A stretch of 64,000 nucleotides of DNA, taken from positions 310,001 through 374,000 of the forward strand of contig NZ_BCST01000001.1 in assembly GCF_001571005.1 (NCBI RefSeq). The letters are read 5' to 3'. Within the stretch, counting starts at the first letter, position 1. Each line of letters starts with the position of its first letter. The translations under genes and the position numbers were made by a program. Below the pieces are notes generated by a model. That model searched no databases. It was given only the letters and a program-made list of their open reading frames with translations, and was not told the DNA's origin. Below, piece after piece: positions 1-9,056 of the stretch. Source of the DNA: Herbiconiux solani NBRC 106740. GTDB lineage: Bacteria; Actinomycetota; Actinomycetes; Actinomycetales; Microbacteriaceae.

Positions 1-975
1 ATCTTCATGGACACGGACACCGCGCTCCGCGAGCACCCCGAGTTCTTCGACGAGTACTTCGGCACCGTGATCCCGTCCGGCGACAACAAGTTCGCCGCGC
101 TGAACACGGCGGTCTGGTCCGGCGGCTCGTTCGTCTACGTCCCCAAGGGCGTACACGTCGAGATCCCGCTGCAGGCCTACTTCCGGATCAACACCGAGAA
201 CATGGGCCAGTTCGAGCGCACGCTGATCATCGCCGACGAGGGCAGCTACGTGCACTACATCGAGGGCTGCACCGCCCCGATCTACAAGAGCGACTCGCTG
301 CACTCGGCCGTCGTCGAGATCATCGTGAAGAAGAACGCCCGCGTTCGTTACACGACGATCCAGAACTGGTCGAACAACGTCTACAACCTGGTCACGAAGC
401 GTGCGATCGCGCACGAGGGCGCGACCATGGAGTGGATCGACGGCAACATCGGCTCCAAGGTGACGATGAAGTACCCGTCGATCTACCTGGTCGGCGAGCA
501 CGCCAAGGGCGAGACCCTCTCGGTCGCCTTCGCCGGCCCCGGCCAGCACCAGGACGCCGGAGCCAAGATGATCCACATGGCTCCCTACACGCAGTCGTCG
601 ATCGTCTCGAAGTCGATCGCCCGCGGCGGCGGCCGTGCCGGCTACCGCGGTGAGGTCAGGGTGGCGGAGAACGCGCACCACTCGGCGAACACCGTGCGCT
701 GCGACGCGTTGCTGGTCGACACGATCTCGCGCTCGGACACCTACCCGGCCATCGACATCCGTGTCGACGACGTGCAGCTCGGCCACGAGGCCACGGTCTC
801 GAAGGTCTCCGAGGAGCAGTTGTTCTACCTGATGTCGCGCGGTCTTCCCGAAGACGAGGCGATGGCGATGATCGTGCGCGGCTTCATCGAGCCGATCGCC
901 CGGGAACTCCCGATGGAATACGCACTCGAACTGAACAAGCTCATCGAGATGGGCATGGAAGGCAGCGTCGGCTAA
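1..975 (+). CDS. sufB: Fe-S cluster assembly scaffold SufB (3' part, start outside window)
   Basis: SufB forms the SufBCD scaffold that builds iron-sulfur clusters in the cytoplasm. The frame is open from base 1, and about 324 residues are visible against roughly 470 for the family, so the N-terminus lies upstream; the ATG at 7 is internal. The visible part is the beta-helix core, with segments such as [15 protein letters not shown], the Cys-containing [11 protein letters not shown] and the C-terminal [18 protein letters not shown]. It is followed 2 nt later by sufD in a five-gene operon. SufD shares the C-terminal motif (residues LQSRGITEEEARRLVVRGF), as expected for paralogous partners. Identification is very secure. 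Confidence 0.96.
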   Translation: MFMDTDTALREHPEFFDEYFGTVIPSGDNKFAALNTAVWSGGSFVYVPKGVHVEIPLQAYFRINTENMGQFERTLIIADEGSYVHYIEGCTAPIYKSDSLHSAVVEIIVKKNARVRYTTIQNWSNNVYNLVTKRAIAHEGATMEWIDGNIGSKVTMKYPSIYLVGEHAKGETLSVAFAGPGQHQDAGAKMIHMAPYTQSSIVSKSIARGGGRAGYRGEVRVAENAHHSANTVRCDALLVDTISRSDTYPAIDIRVDDVQLGHEATVSKVSEEQLFYLMSRGLPEDEAMAMIVRGFIEPIARELPMEYALELNKLIEMGMEGSVG

Positions 976-977
976 AG

Positions 978-2204
978 ATGGCGGCACCCCAGATTTCCGA
1001 GACGGATCAGCCGGCGGCACCCCTGATCGACCGGCCCGACCCGGCTCAGCACGGGCTGCAGGCGCACTCCGACGGAGGCTCCGCCTTCGTTCCCGTGCAG
1101 ACCCGCTCCGAGCGCTTCACCTCGACCTCGCCCGACGATTTCGAGGCGGTGACCGGCCGTGAGTTCGAGTGGAAGTTCGTTCCTCTCGCCAAGGTCGCGC
1201 ACCTGATCTCGGATGCGGTCGACGGCTCGCCGACGGCCTTCAGCTACACCGAGAACGGCGGGGCCACGGTCGACTGGATCGACCGCACGAACGCCCTGAT
1301 CGGGTCGGCCGGCGCCCCCGAGGAGCGGGCTTCGGCCAACGCCTGGTCGAGCGCCGAGAAGGCCCTGCACATCCTGGTGACCGGCGAGGACGGCCAGGAG
1401 ACCGTCATCCGCCGCGACCGCTTCGACGGGTCGGCCCGCGCGGCGCACGTCGTGATCGAGGCCGCGCCGAACAGCAAGGGCACCGTGATCCTCGAGCACG
1501 CCGGCGACGCGAACCTCGCCGAGAACGTCGAGATCGTGGTCGGCGACAACGCCCAGCTCACCGTCGTGACGGTGCAGGAGTGGGACGACAGCGCCATCCA
1601 TCTCTCCAGCCACTTCGCCCGGATCGGGCGCGACGCGAACCTCAAGCACGTGATCGTGTCGCTCGGCGGCTCGGTCGTGCGGGTGAACCCCTCGTTCCAC
1701 CTGGTGGAGCAGGGAGCGTCGATCGACTCCTTCGGCCTCTACTTCGCGGATGCCGGGCAGTACTTCGAGCAGCGCCCCTACGTCGACCACGTCGCCGCCA
1801 ACACGCGCAGCCGGGTCAACTACAAGGGTGCGCTCCAGGGTGAGGGCGCCCACACGGTCTGGGTGGGCGACGTGCTGATCGGCCCGCACGCTGACGGCAC
1901 CGACAGCTACGAGCAGAACCGCAACCTCGTGCTCAGCGAGGGGACGCGCGCCGACAGCATCCCGAACCTCGAGATCGAGACGGGCAACATCCTCGGTGCG
2001 GGTCACGCGTCCTCGACCGGTCGCTTCGACGACGAGCAGCTGTTCTACCTGCAGTCGCGCGGCATCACCGAGGAGGAGGCCCGCCGGCTCGTGGTCCGCG
2101 GCTTCCTGGCCGAGATCATCCAGCAGATCGGCTCGGAGACCCTCGAGGCCCGCCTGTCGCAGGCGATCGAGGTCGAGCTGCTCGCCGCGCAGGCGACGGA
2201 GTAG
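978..2204 (+). CDS. sufD: Fe-S cluster assembly protein SufD
   Basis: 408 residues. SufD is the SufB paralogue that completes the SufBC2D scaffold and is linked to iron entry. The C-terminal half resembles SufB (QLFYLQSRGITEEEARRLVVRGF), while the first 60 residues are variable and acidic, as is usual for SufD. The ATG lies 2 nt after the sufB stop, so the genes are translationally coupled. The next gene is a Rieske-type ferredoxin 3 nt downstream. No damage or odd composition was seen. Confidence 0.95.
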   Translation: MAAPQISETDQPAAPLIDRPDPAQHGLQAHSDGGSAFVPVQTRSERFTSTSPDDFEAVTGREFEWKFVPLAKVAHLISDAVDGSPTAFSYTENGGATVDWIDRTNALIGSAGAPEERASANAWSSAEKALHILVTGEDGQETVIRRDRFDGSARAAHVVIEAAPNSKGTVILEHAGDANLAENVEIVVGDNAQLTVVTVQEWDDSAIHLSSHFARIGRDANLKHVIVSLGGSVVRVNPSFHLVEQGASIDSFGLYFADAGQYFEQRPYVDHVAANTRSRVNYKGALQGEGAHTVWVGDVLIGPHADGTDSYEQNRNLVLSEGTRADSIPNLEIETGNILGAGHASSTGRFDDEQLFYLQSRGITEEEARRLVVRGFLAEIIQQIGSETLEARLSQAIEVELLAAQATE

Positions 2205-2207
2205 CCC

Positions 2208-2534
2208 GTGGCCGAGAAAGTCTGCGCGTTCGAGGACGTGCCCGTGAACCAGGCCCTCCGGGTCGTCGTCGGCGGCGTCGCGATCGCCCTCGTGAAAGAC
2301 AGCGCGGGGGAGTGCCACGCGATCGGCGACACCTGCACGCACGGCGACATCTCGCTCGCCGAGGGCTTCGTGGAGGACGACACGCTCGAGTGCTGGGCCC
2401 ACGGCTCCAAGTTCTCGCTCGAGACCGGGAAGCCGCTGACGCTCCCGGCCTACGAGCCCGTCCCCGTGTTCGAGATCCAGGTGATCGACGGGGACATCTA
2501 CATCGACCCAACCGTGACGAAAGTGATTGATTAG
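2208..2534 (+). CDS. Rieske-type non-heme ferredoxin in the suf operon
   Basis: 108 residues from a GTG 3 nt after sufD. The two Rieske cluster-binding motifs are visible: C-x-H in DTCTHGD (near residue 43) and C-x2-H in ECWAHGS (near residue 62). The short single-domain form matches the electron-transfer ferredoxins found with actinobacterial suf genes and with ring-hydroxylating oxygenases. No oxygenase genes are nearby, so a role in supplying electrons to, or receiving a cluster from, the Suf machinery is the more likely reading (inference). It ends 1 nt before the sufC ATG. Confidence 0.9.
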   Translation: MAEKVCAFEDVPVNQALRVVVGGVAIALVKDSAGECHAIGDTCTHGDISLAEGFVEDDTLECWAHGSKFSLETGKPLTLPAYEPVPVFEIQVIDGDIYIDPTVTKVID

Positions 2535-2535
2535 C

Positions 2536-3300
<765 letters not shown>

Positions 3301-3304
3301 CGAT

Positions 3305-3634
3305 ATGGTCACGACACTCGAACCGCAGCTCTTCGACCAGGTCGAGGAGGCTCTCAAAGACGTGATGGACCCGGAGCTCGGCGTGAACATCGTCGACCTC
3401 GGTCTCATCTACGACCTCGGCTGGGACTCCGATCAGGACGCCTTGGTCATCAGCATGACGCTCACGAGCGCCGGTTGCCCGCTCACCGACGTGCTCGAGG
3501 AGCAGACCGCCGAGGCGCTCGACGGCGTCGTCGACCAGTTCCGCATCAACTGGGTGTGGATGCCGCCGTGGGGTCCCGACAAGATCACCGACGACGGCCG
3601 CGACATGATGCGCGCCCTGGGCTTCTCGATCTAG
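3305..3634 (+). CDS. sufT: SufT / MIP18-family (DUF59) Fe-S maturation factor
   Basis: 109 residues. DUF59 proteins help place iron-sulfur clusters into target proteins. Family hallmarks are the N-terminal VMDPELGVNIVDLGLIY block and the Cys-containing TSAGCPLTD. The ATG is 4 nt downstream of sufC, and this is the last gene of the suf operon, ended by the hairpin at 3659-3718. The cysteine desulfurase SufS and a SufU are not downstream; they may lie upstream of the window. Confidence 0.92.
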   Translation: MVTTLEPQLFDQVEEALKDVMDPELGVNIVDLGLIYDLGWDSDQDALVISMTLTSAGCPLTDVLEEQTAEALDGVVDQFRINWVWMPPWGPDKITDDGRDMMRALGFSI

Positions 3635-3658
3635 ACCTCGCGCCCTCTTGTCTCGTTT

Positions 3659-3718
3659 GCCGAGACGTCAAAAAAGGTCCCAAACCAGCTTGGTTGGGAC
3701 CTTTTTTGACGTCTCGGC
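3659..3718. terminator. Bidirectional intrinsic terminator between suf operon and bioY
   Basis: A perfect 25-bp inverted repeat, arms 3659-3683 and 3694-3718, with a 10-nt centre. Each arm contains an A6 or T6 run, so the core stem GGTCCCAA/TTGGGACC is followed by six Ts on both strands. This stops the rightward suf transcript and the leftward bioY transcript. Confidence 0.93.
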
Positions 3719-3738
3719 GCGGTCGCGCTGGGCGCGGG

Positions 3739-4323
3739 CTACTTGCGCGCGGTGAGCTTCCAGGCGAGGGGGATGATGCCGGCCGCGAGGAGCGCCTTGA
3801 TCACACCACCGACCAGGAACGGGTAGAGGCCGGACTGCAGGGTCTGCTCGAAGGTCAGGCCGAGCGACGCGGCGAGCCAGGGGAGGCCGATCGCGAAGGT
3901 GACGCCGGTGCCCGCCATGAACGAGACGAAGGCGCCGAGCACCTTGCGGTCCCGGCTGCGCTGGGCGAGCCAGCCGGTGAGGCCGGCGGCCAGGATGAAG
4001 CCGATGATGTAGCCGCCCGTGGGGCCCGCGACGACGTGCAGCCCTGCGGACGCATCACTGAACCACGGCACGCCCACGACGCCGAGCACCGCGTAGAGCA
4101 CCATCGACAGGACGCCGCGAAGAGCTCCCAACGTCGAACCCACGAGCAGCACCGCGAGCGTCTGGCCCGTGATCGGCACCGGCCAGAGCGGGACGGTGAC
4201 CTGGGCCAGCAGGCCCGTGAGGGCAGCTCCGCCGGCGACGAGCATCACATCGGTGAGGATGCTGCGGCTGATCAGACGGTCTGCGAGAGTGGGGCGGCCG
4301 GCGGCCAAAGACAGGGTGGACAT
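3739..4323 (-). CDS. bioY: Biotin transporter S-component BioY
   Basis: 194 residues, the usual length. BioY is the membrane substrate-binding component of an ECF biotin transporter. Family features visible are the PLWPVPITGQTLAVLLVG segment, the LGVVGVPWF motif, GPTGGYIIGF, and about six hydrophobic helices. bioM and bioN are not adjacent, so it either works alone or shares an energizing module encoded elsewhere. It is divergent from the ABC-F gene. AT-rich TATATT/TAGTAT elements near 4390-4398 may serve promoters in both directions. Its 3' end faces the shared terminator at 3659-3718. Confidence 0.93.
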   Translation of the reverse strand: MSTLSLAAGRPTLADRLISRSILTDVMLVAGGAALTGLLAQVTVPLWPVPITGQTLAVLLVGSTLGALRGVLSMVLYAVLGVVGVPWFSDASAGLHVVAGPTGGYIIGFILAAGLTGWLAQRSRDRKVLGAFVSFMAGTGVTFAIGLPWLAASLGLTFEQTLQSGLYPFLVGGVIKALLAAGIIPLAWKLTARK

Positions 4324-4455
4324 GCATCTCCTCTTCGGGGCGGGACACCGGCTGAGAGCGAACGTCGTCGAGCCGAGGGCATCCCTGGAAATATACTAGA
4401 AGCTTCCCTCCCCCCTCGCGTTGTGGCGACACCACGAAAAGAATTGGATATCTCT

Positions 4456-6054
4456 GTGCTCAGCGTTTCAGACCTGGCCATCCGGGTCGGCGCACGAACC
4501 CTCATGGAGGACGTGTCGTTCCGAGTCGGCCCCGGCGACAAAGTCGGGCTCGTGGGCCGCAACGGCGCGGGCAAGACCACTCTCACCAAGGTGCTCGCGG
4601 GCGATCTGCAGCCCGCCGCGGGTGCGGTCCAGCGCTCGGGCGAACTCGGCTACCTGCCGCAGGACCCGCGCTCCGGTGACCCGGAGGAGCTGGCGCGCAC
4701 GCGCATCCTGAACGCACGCGGACTCGGCTCGCTGCTGGAAGGCATGCAGGAGTCGTCGATGGCCATGGCCTCGGACGACCCGAAGGTCAGCGCGGCCGCG
4801 ATGAAGAAGTACGGCAACCTGACCGAGCGCTTCGACGCCCTCGGCGGGTACGCGGCCGAAGCCGAGGCGGCCTCGATCGCGAGCAACCTGAGCCTGCCGG
4901 ACCGCATCCTCGACCAGCCGCTGAAGACGCTCTCGGGTGGCCAGCGGCGCCGCATCGAGCTGGCGCGCATCCTGTTCTCCGACGCCGAGACACTCATCCT
5001 CGACGAGCCGACGAACCACCTCGACGCCGACAGCGTCGTGTGGCTGCGGGAGTTCCTCAAGACCTACAACGGCGGCTTCATCGTCATCAGCCACGACATC
5101 GAGCTCGTCGGCGAGACCGTGAACCGCGTGTTCTACCTCGACGGCAACCGTCAGGTGATCGATGTCTACAACATGAACTGGCGCAACTACCAGCGTCAGC
5201 GCGAGGCCGACGAGGAGCGCCGCAAGAAGGAGCGCACCAACGTCGAGAAGAAGGCCACGCAGCTGCAGATGCAGGCGGCCCGATTCGGCGCGAAGGCTTC
5301 GAAGGCGGCCGCCGCGCACCAGATGGTCGCCCGCGCCGAGAAGATGCTGAGCGGACTGGAAGACGTGCGCGAGGCCGACCGCGTGGCGAAGCTGCGCTTC
5401 CCCACCCCGGTGGCCTGCGGGCGCACCCCGCTGATGGCCTCGAACCTGTCGAAGAGCTACGGCTCGCTGGAGATCTTCACGGCCGTCGACCTCGCGATCG
5501 ACCGCGGCTCGAAGGTCGTCATTCTGGGTCTGAACGGTGCCGGCAAGACCACGCTGCTCCGCATCCTGGGCGGCGTCGACAAGCCCGACACCGGTCAGCT
5601 CGAACCCGGCCACGGGCTGCGGATCGGCTACTACGCGCAGGAGCACGAGACGATCGACGTCAAGCGCTCGGTACTCGAGAACATGGTCTCGGCCTCACCG
5701 AACCTCACCGAGACCGAGGCGCGGCGCGTGCTCGGCTCGTTCCTGTTCACCGGCGACGACGGCCACAAGCCCGCCGGAGTGCTCTCGGGCGGCGAGAAGA
5801 CGCGTCTCGCCCTGGCCATGATCGTCGTCTCGGGTGCGAACGTGCTGCTGCTCGACGAGCCCACGAACAACCTCGACCCGGCCAGCCGCGAAGAGATCCT
5901 GGATGCCCTCGCCCACTACGAGGGCGCGGTCGTGCTGGTCAGCCACGACGAGGGCGCCGTCGAGGCGCTGAACCCGGAGCGGGTGCTCATCCTGCCCGAC
6001 GGCGTCGAGGACCACTGGAACAAGGACTACGCGGACCTGATCTCGCTGGCGTGA
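4456..6054 (+). CDS. ABC-F family ATPase (ribosome-associated type)
   Basis: 532 residues from the GTG at 4456, chosen because ABC-F proteins begin with LSVSDL followed by the first ABC core; upstream in-frame sequence belongs to the suf terminator and bioY region. It has two ABC domains without membrane segments: Walker A GRNGAGKTT with signature LSGGQRRRIELAR, then GLNGAGKTT with LSGGEKTRLALAM. Both Walker B regions read DEPTNHLD or DEPTNNLD. A charged linker rich in Lys and Arg lies between them. ABC-F proteins act on the ribosome in translation or antibiotic protection; which subfamily this is cannot be settled by eye. Confidence 0.9.
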   Translation: MLSVSDLAIRVGARTLMEDVSFRVGPGDKVGLVGRNGAGKTTLTKVLAGDLQPAAGAVQRSGELGYLPQDPRSGDPEELARTRILNARGLGSLLEGMQESSMAMASDDPKVSAAAMKKYGNLTERFDALGGYAAEAEAASIASNLSLPDRILDQPLKTLSGGQRRRIELARILFSDAETLILDEPTNHLDADSVVWLREFLKTYNGGFIVISHDIELVGETVNRVFYLDGNRQVIDVYNMNWRNYQRQREADEERRKKERTNVEKKATQLQMQAARFGAKASKAAAAHQMVARAEKMLSGLEDVREADRVAKLRFPTPVACGRTPLMASNLSKSYGSLEIFTAVDLAIDRGSKVVILGLNGAGKTTLLRILGGVDKPDTGQLEPGHGLRIGYYAQEHETIDVKRSVLENMVSASPNLTETEARRVLGSFLFTGDDGHKPAGVLSGGEKTRLALAMIVVSGANVLLLDEPTNNLDPASREEILDALAHYEGAVVLVSHDEGAVEALNPERVLILPDGVEDHWNKDYADLISLA

Positions 6055-6119
6055 GTCCGGTGGCCTGAGCCTGCGGAGGTCTGAGCTCGGTGGCCTGAGC
6101 TTTCGGGTGCCGACTCGCG

Positions 6120-6956
6120 TCAGCGCTGGTCGAGGATCTCGTCCTCGACCTGCGAGTCGGTCTTCTTCGCCAGCCGCCGGCGCTCGCGCTCGGCCGCGCG
6201 CTCCTGCTCCTCCGGGTCGTCCTCGTTCGCCCGCCGGTACTCCTGGCGGATGATGTAGCCGAGCCCGACGAAGGCGAGGATGCCGAAGCAGAACCACTGG
6301 AACGTGTACGACAGGTGCGCACCCTCATCCGGGGTAGGTTTCGGCATCGCCATCGGGCGCTCGGCCGGCGCGGGATCCTCCGAGGCGAGCAGGCCGTAGG
6401 CCGCGGTGTAGATCGGGCGGTCGATCTGCTCGGCGACGACCGGGAGCTCGATGCTCGCGAGCTGGCCGTTCTCGAGGTCGCCGTTGCCGATCCGCGGTTC
6501 GCCCGCCTTCAGGCGCACCACGATCGAGACGGTCCCGGTGGGCGCGGCCGGGATGGTGTCGGGCAGGTTCTGCTGCTGACCGGTCGGCACCCAGCCGCGG
6601 TCGACGACGAAGACGTCGCCGTTCGCGAGCTGGAACGGCACGAGGATGTCGAAGCCGACGTCTCCGCCGAGCGGGCGGTTGCGCACGAGCAGCTGGTCGT
6701 CGACGAGGTAGCTGCCGGTCATCGAGACCGTGCGCCACTCGTCGGCGGGATCGTAGGAGTCGGGGGAGGGCAGCACATCCGCGAGCGGGGTGGCCGGCGC
6801 GTCGTAGTTCGAGGCGACCCGGTTGATCTCGGCGACGGCCTCGTCGCGGCGCGCCAGCTGCCACATCGCCAGCAGCACGCAGACGATCGCGAAGACGATC
6901 GTGATCGCGAGGTAGCCCGCCCAGCGGCGGTGGAGCAGGAAGCGCCAGCCGATCAC
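6120..6956 (-). CDS. SURF1 family cytochrome oxidase assembly protein
   Basis: 278 residues. SURF1 proteins are inner-membrane factors for assembling heme-copper cytochrome c oxidase. There is an N-terminal membrane helix (GYLAITIVFAIVCVLLAMWQLARR), conserved VRNRPL and VDRGWVP motifs, and a second helix near residue 225 (FQWFCFGILAFVGLGYII), followed by a charged tail. It starts with GTG at 6956 in a GTGA overlap with the upstream small gene, making it the last gene of a three-gene unit. The family match is clear; linkage to a specific oxidase is not visible here. Confidence 0.9.
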   Translation of the reverse strand: MIGWRFLLHRRWAGYLAITIVFAIVCVLLAMWQLARRDEAVAEINRVASNYDAPATPLADVLPSPDSYDPADEWRTVSMTGSYLVDDQLLVRNRPLGGDVGFDILVPFQLANGDVFVVDRGWVPTGQQQNLPDTIPAAPTGTVSIVVRLKAGEPRIGNGDLENGQLASIELPVVAEQIDRPIYTAAYGLLASEDPAPAERPMAMPKPTPDEGAHLSYTFQWFCFGILAFVGLGYIIRQEYRRANEDDPEEQERAAERERRRLAKKTDSQVEDEILDQR

Positions 6957-7219
6957 CAGGTCACCCCGCTCTCCGCGGACGGCAGCTCGTCGACCGGCGA
7001 CTCGTCGACCGGAAGCACCTCCAGCGGAAAGTCGCGGGCCGCGAGGAACTCACGCAGGTACTCCAGGTGCTCGTCGCAGGCGAGCCAGGTCTTCCGCCGG
7101 TCCTCGGCGTGGATGCGAGGGTTCCGCCACTGGATGCGCCACGCCGCGTCGGCGCGACAGCCCGCGCGGGAGCACTCCTGGGCACCGGGCTCCCGTCCGA
7201 GGGACGAGAGCAGGCTCAC
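6953..7219 (-). CDS. Small Cys-rich protein of unknown function
   Basis: 88 residues from a GTG at 7219, which overlaps the DUF3099 stop (GTGA); the ORF remains open upstream but that part is unlike protein. A C-x4-C (ECSRAGCRA) and a later C-x2-H (LACDEH) could bind zinc; this is inference from spacing only. The middle part WRNPRIHAEDRRKTWLACDEH looks conserved in type. It is coupled on both sides (DUF3099 upstream, SURF1 downstream). No function is assigned. Confidence 0.75.
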   Translation of the reverse strand: MSLLSSLGREPGAQECSRAGCRADAAWRIQWRNPRIHAEDRRKTWLACDEHLEYLREFLAARDFPLEVLPVDESPVDELPSAESGVTW

Positions 7220-7512
7220 GGCCGGGGCTCCTCGTCGTCCAGGCCCACCGGACGGCGGTACACCTCGATGGCGGTCGGGCGCTCGGCCTTGCTGGTCCAC
7301 GACGTGCCGACGTTGCCGACGACCACGGCAAAGTAGGGGAGGAGGATCGCGCCGGCGGCGACGATCGCCAGCCACCAGCCCTTCACGAAGAGCATCAGGA
7401 TGAGGCAGACGATGCGGATCGACATCGTGATCATGTACTTGATCATGCGGGAGCGCCGCTCGTCCTCGGGGGACTTCGGAAGGCTCGTGATCGACTGCTG
7501 CCGCTGCTTCAT
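7216..7512 (-). CDS. DUF3099 family small membrane protein
   Basis: 98 residues with a Lys/Arg-rich start (RRSRMIKYMITMSIR), two close hydrophobic segments (VCLILMLFVKGWWLAIVAAGAILLPYFAVVVG) and a polar tail. This layout is that of the actinobacterial DUF3099 proteins, whose role is unknown. It is the first gene of the DUF3099/small Cys protein/SURF1 unit. A TAGGCT hexamer lies 10 nt before its ATG. Confidence 0.85.
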   Translation of the reverse strand: MKQRQQSITSLPKSPEDERRSRMIKYMITMSIRIVCLILMLFVKGWWLAIVAAGAILLPYFAVVVGNVGTSWTSKAERPTAIEVYRRPVGLDDEEPRP

Positions 7513-7522
7513 GGTTGCCCCC

Positions 7523-7528
7523 AGCCTA
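7523..7528 (-). promoter_or_regulatory. Candidate -10 box for the DUF3099/SURF1 unit
   Basis: On the minus strand TAGGCT is followed by 10 nt and the ATG at 7512. With the usual 6-8 nt from -10 to the start site, the RNA would begin about 3 nt before the ATG. No clear -35 was seen. Confidence 0.5.
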
Positions 7529-7591
7529 CGCTCCGAATACTGCTCCTAAGCTGGTATCGCCCCACGTCACCGGAAGTCAGGATCTTCAGAC

Positions 7592-8302
7592 ATGACCACC
7601 CCTCGCACCGTGCTCATCACCGGCGGAAACCGCGGCATCGGCTACGCCATCGCCGAGGAGTTCGTGGCCCAGGGCCACCGCGTCGCCGTGACCGCCCGCT
7701 CGGGCTCCGGCCCCGCCGGCACCCTCACGGTGATCGCCGACGTCACCGACGCCGCCTCGATCGACGCCGCGTTCACCGAGGTCGAGAACGAGCTCGGCCC
7801 GGTCGAGGTCGTCGTCGCGAACGCCGGCATCACCCGCGACATGCTGCTGCTCCGGATGTCGGAGGACGACTTCACCAGCGTCATCGACACGAACCTCACC
7901 GGCGCCTTCCGCGTCGTGAAGCGTGCATCCAAGGGCATGTTGAAGGCCCGCTTCGGCCGCATCGTGCTGATCTCGAGCGTCGTCGGGCTCTACGGATCGG
8001 CGGGCCAGGCGAACTACAGCGCCTCGAAGGCCGCGCTCGTCGGCTTCGCCCGCTCGATCTCGCGCGAGCTCGGTGCCCGCAACATCACGGCGAACGTCGT
8101 GGCCCCCGGTTTCATCGAGACCGACATGACCGCCGAGCTCCCCGAGGCGCAGCAGGCGGAGTACAAGAAGAGCATCCCCGCCGGCCGCTACGGTTCCGCC
8201 GCCGAGGTCGCCAAGGCCGTCACCTGGCTCGCCGGCGACGACGCCGCCTACATCACCGGAGCCGTCATCCCCGTAGACGGCGGCCTAGGCATGGGCCACT
8301 AG
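7592..8302 (+). CDS. fabG: 3-oxoacyl-ACP reductase (FabG-like SDR)
   Basis: 236 residues. This NADPH-dependent short-chain dehydrogenase reduces 3-oxoacyl-ACP in fatty-acid elongation. Visible motifs are TGGNRGIG for the cofactor, NAG (NAGITRD), the catalytic Ser (LISSVVG) and Y-x3-K (YSASK), with the FabG-like end GAVIPVDGGLGMGH. A Shine-Dalgarno-like AGGATC lies upstream of the ATG. A TAAGCT at 7547-7552 is a possible -10. It is a single gene, convergent with serB across the hairpin at 8323-8398. SDR paralogues make the exact substrate less certain than the fold. Confidence 0.88.
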   Translation: MTTPRTVLITGGNRGIGYAIAEEFVAQGHRVAVTARSGSGPAGTLTVIADVTDAASIDAAFTEVENELGPVEVVVANAGITRDMLLLRMSEDDFTSVIDTNLTGAFRVVKRASKGMLKARFGRIVLISSVVGLYGSAGQANYSASKAALVGFARSISRELGARNITANVVAPGFIETDMTAELPEAQQAEYKKSIPAGRYGSAAEVAKAVTWLAGDDAAYITGAVIPVDGGLGMGH

Positions 8303-8322
8303 ACAGCCAAGAGGTGAGGGCG

Positions 8323-8398
8323 GCGGGGCCGGGTTTCCGGTCTCCGTCGCCTCCGCGCGCAGCACGGCCGAAGACGGAGACCGGAAACCCGGCCCCGC
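8323..8398. repeat. 26-bp perfect inverted repeat between fabG and serB
   Basis: Arms 8323-8348 and 8373-8398 are exact reverse complements, separated by 24 nt. The very GC-rich hairpin lies between convergent genes and lacks a T run, so it is either a bidirectional transcription barrier or mRNA 3'-end stabiliser, or a mobile palindrome. Confidence 0.85.
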
Positions 8399-8417
8399 AG
8401 CCCGCCCCGCCGAAAGC

Positions 8418-9056
8418 TCAGGCGCGGAGGCCGAGCAGCGGCAGGAGCTGGCTGAGGTCGCGCACGTCCATCGCCACGTGCGCGTGCTCGCGCACGAGCG
8501 GTCGCGCGTCGAACGCGACCGAGAGCCCGGCGACCTCCATCATCCGGAGGTCGTTCGCCCCGTCACCGACCGCGACGGTCTGCGCCACGGGCAGACCGAG
8601 CTCACCCGCCCACTCGAGCAGCGCATCCGCTTTGCTCTGGGCGTCGACGATGGGGCCGCTCACGGTGCCGTCGAGGCGGCCGTCGGTGACACCGAGGCGG
8701 TTGGCGCGCCAGTAGTCGAGCCCGAGCTCCTCGGCCAGCGGATCGAGCACCTCGTGGAACCCGCCCGACACGACGCCGACCAGGTTGCCCGTGCGGTGCA
8801 GGCCCGCGATCAGGTCGGGGACGCCGTGCGTGACCGTGATCTGCTCGCCGACCTCGCGGAAGCACGAGACGTCGAGCCCCTCGAGGGCGGCCACCCGCTC
8901 ACGCAGGCTCGCGGCGAAGTCGAGCTCGCCGCGCATCGCCCGGTCGGTGATCGCGGCGACCTCGGCATGACGGCCTGCGCAGTCGGCGAGGAGTTCGATG
9001 ACCTCGTTCTCGATGAGGGTGGAGTCGACATCGAGGACGACGAGGAACTGGGTCAT
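8418..9056 (-). CDS. serB: Phosphoserine phosphatase SerB
   Basis: 212 residues from the ATG at 9056, which overlaps the glgC stop (ATGA). SerB removes phosphate from phosphoserine in the last step of serine synthesis. HAD motifs are visible: [10 protein letters not shown] (nucleophile Asp), SGGFHEVL and the late [13 protein letters not shown]. The conserved cap sequence includes RVAALEGL. There is no N-terminal ACT domain, so this is the short form. Its coupling to glgC is by position only; no pathway link is known. Confidence 0.92.
   Translation of the reverse strand: MTQFLVVLDVDSTLIENEVIELLADCAGRHAEVAAITDRAMRGELDFAASLRERVAALEGLDVSCFREVGEQITVTHGVPDLIAGLHRTGNLVGVVSGGFHEVLDPLAEELGLDYWRANRLGVTDGRLDGTVSGPIVDAQSKADALLEWAGELGLPVAQTVAVGDGANDLRMMEVAGLSVAFDARPLVREHAHVAMDVRDLSQLLPLLGLRA

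Noticed and set aside
4341-4375. CTGAGA-like stretch near bioY suggesting a TPP riboswitch
   Set aside because: The motif is on the plus strand, antisense to bioY, and the other conserved thi-box parts are missing. bioY also has no thiamine link.
3475-4455. A 327-codon N-terminal extension of the ABC-F protein
   Set aside because: It would run through the sufT 3' end, the terminator and antisense to bioY. ABC-F proteins begin right at LSVSDL, which is the GTG at 4456.
6057-6100. Repeated CGGTGGCCTGAGC after the ABC-F gene, and CGGCT-like repeats at 22800-22846
   Set aside because: They are short degenerate direct repeats at gene ends, likely drift in non-coding DNA; nothing indicates function.
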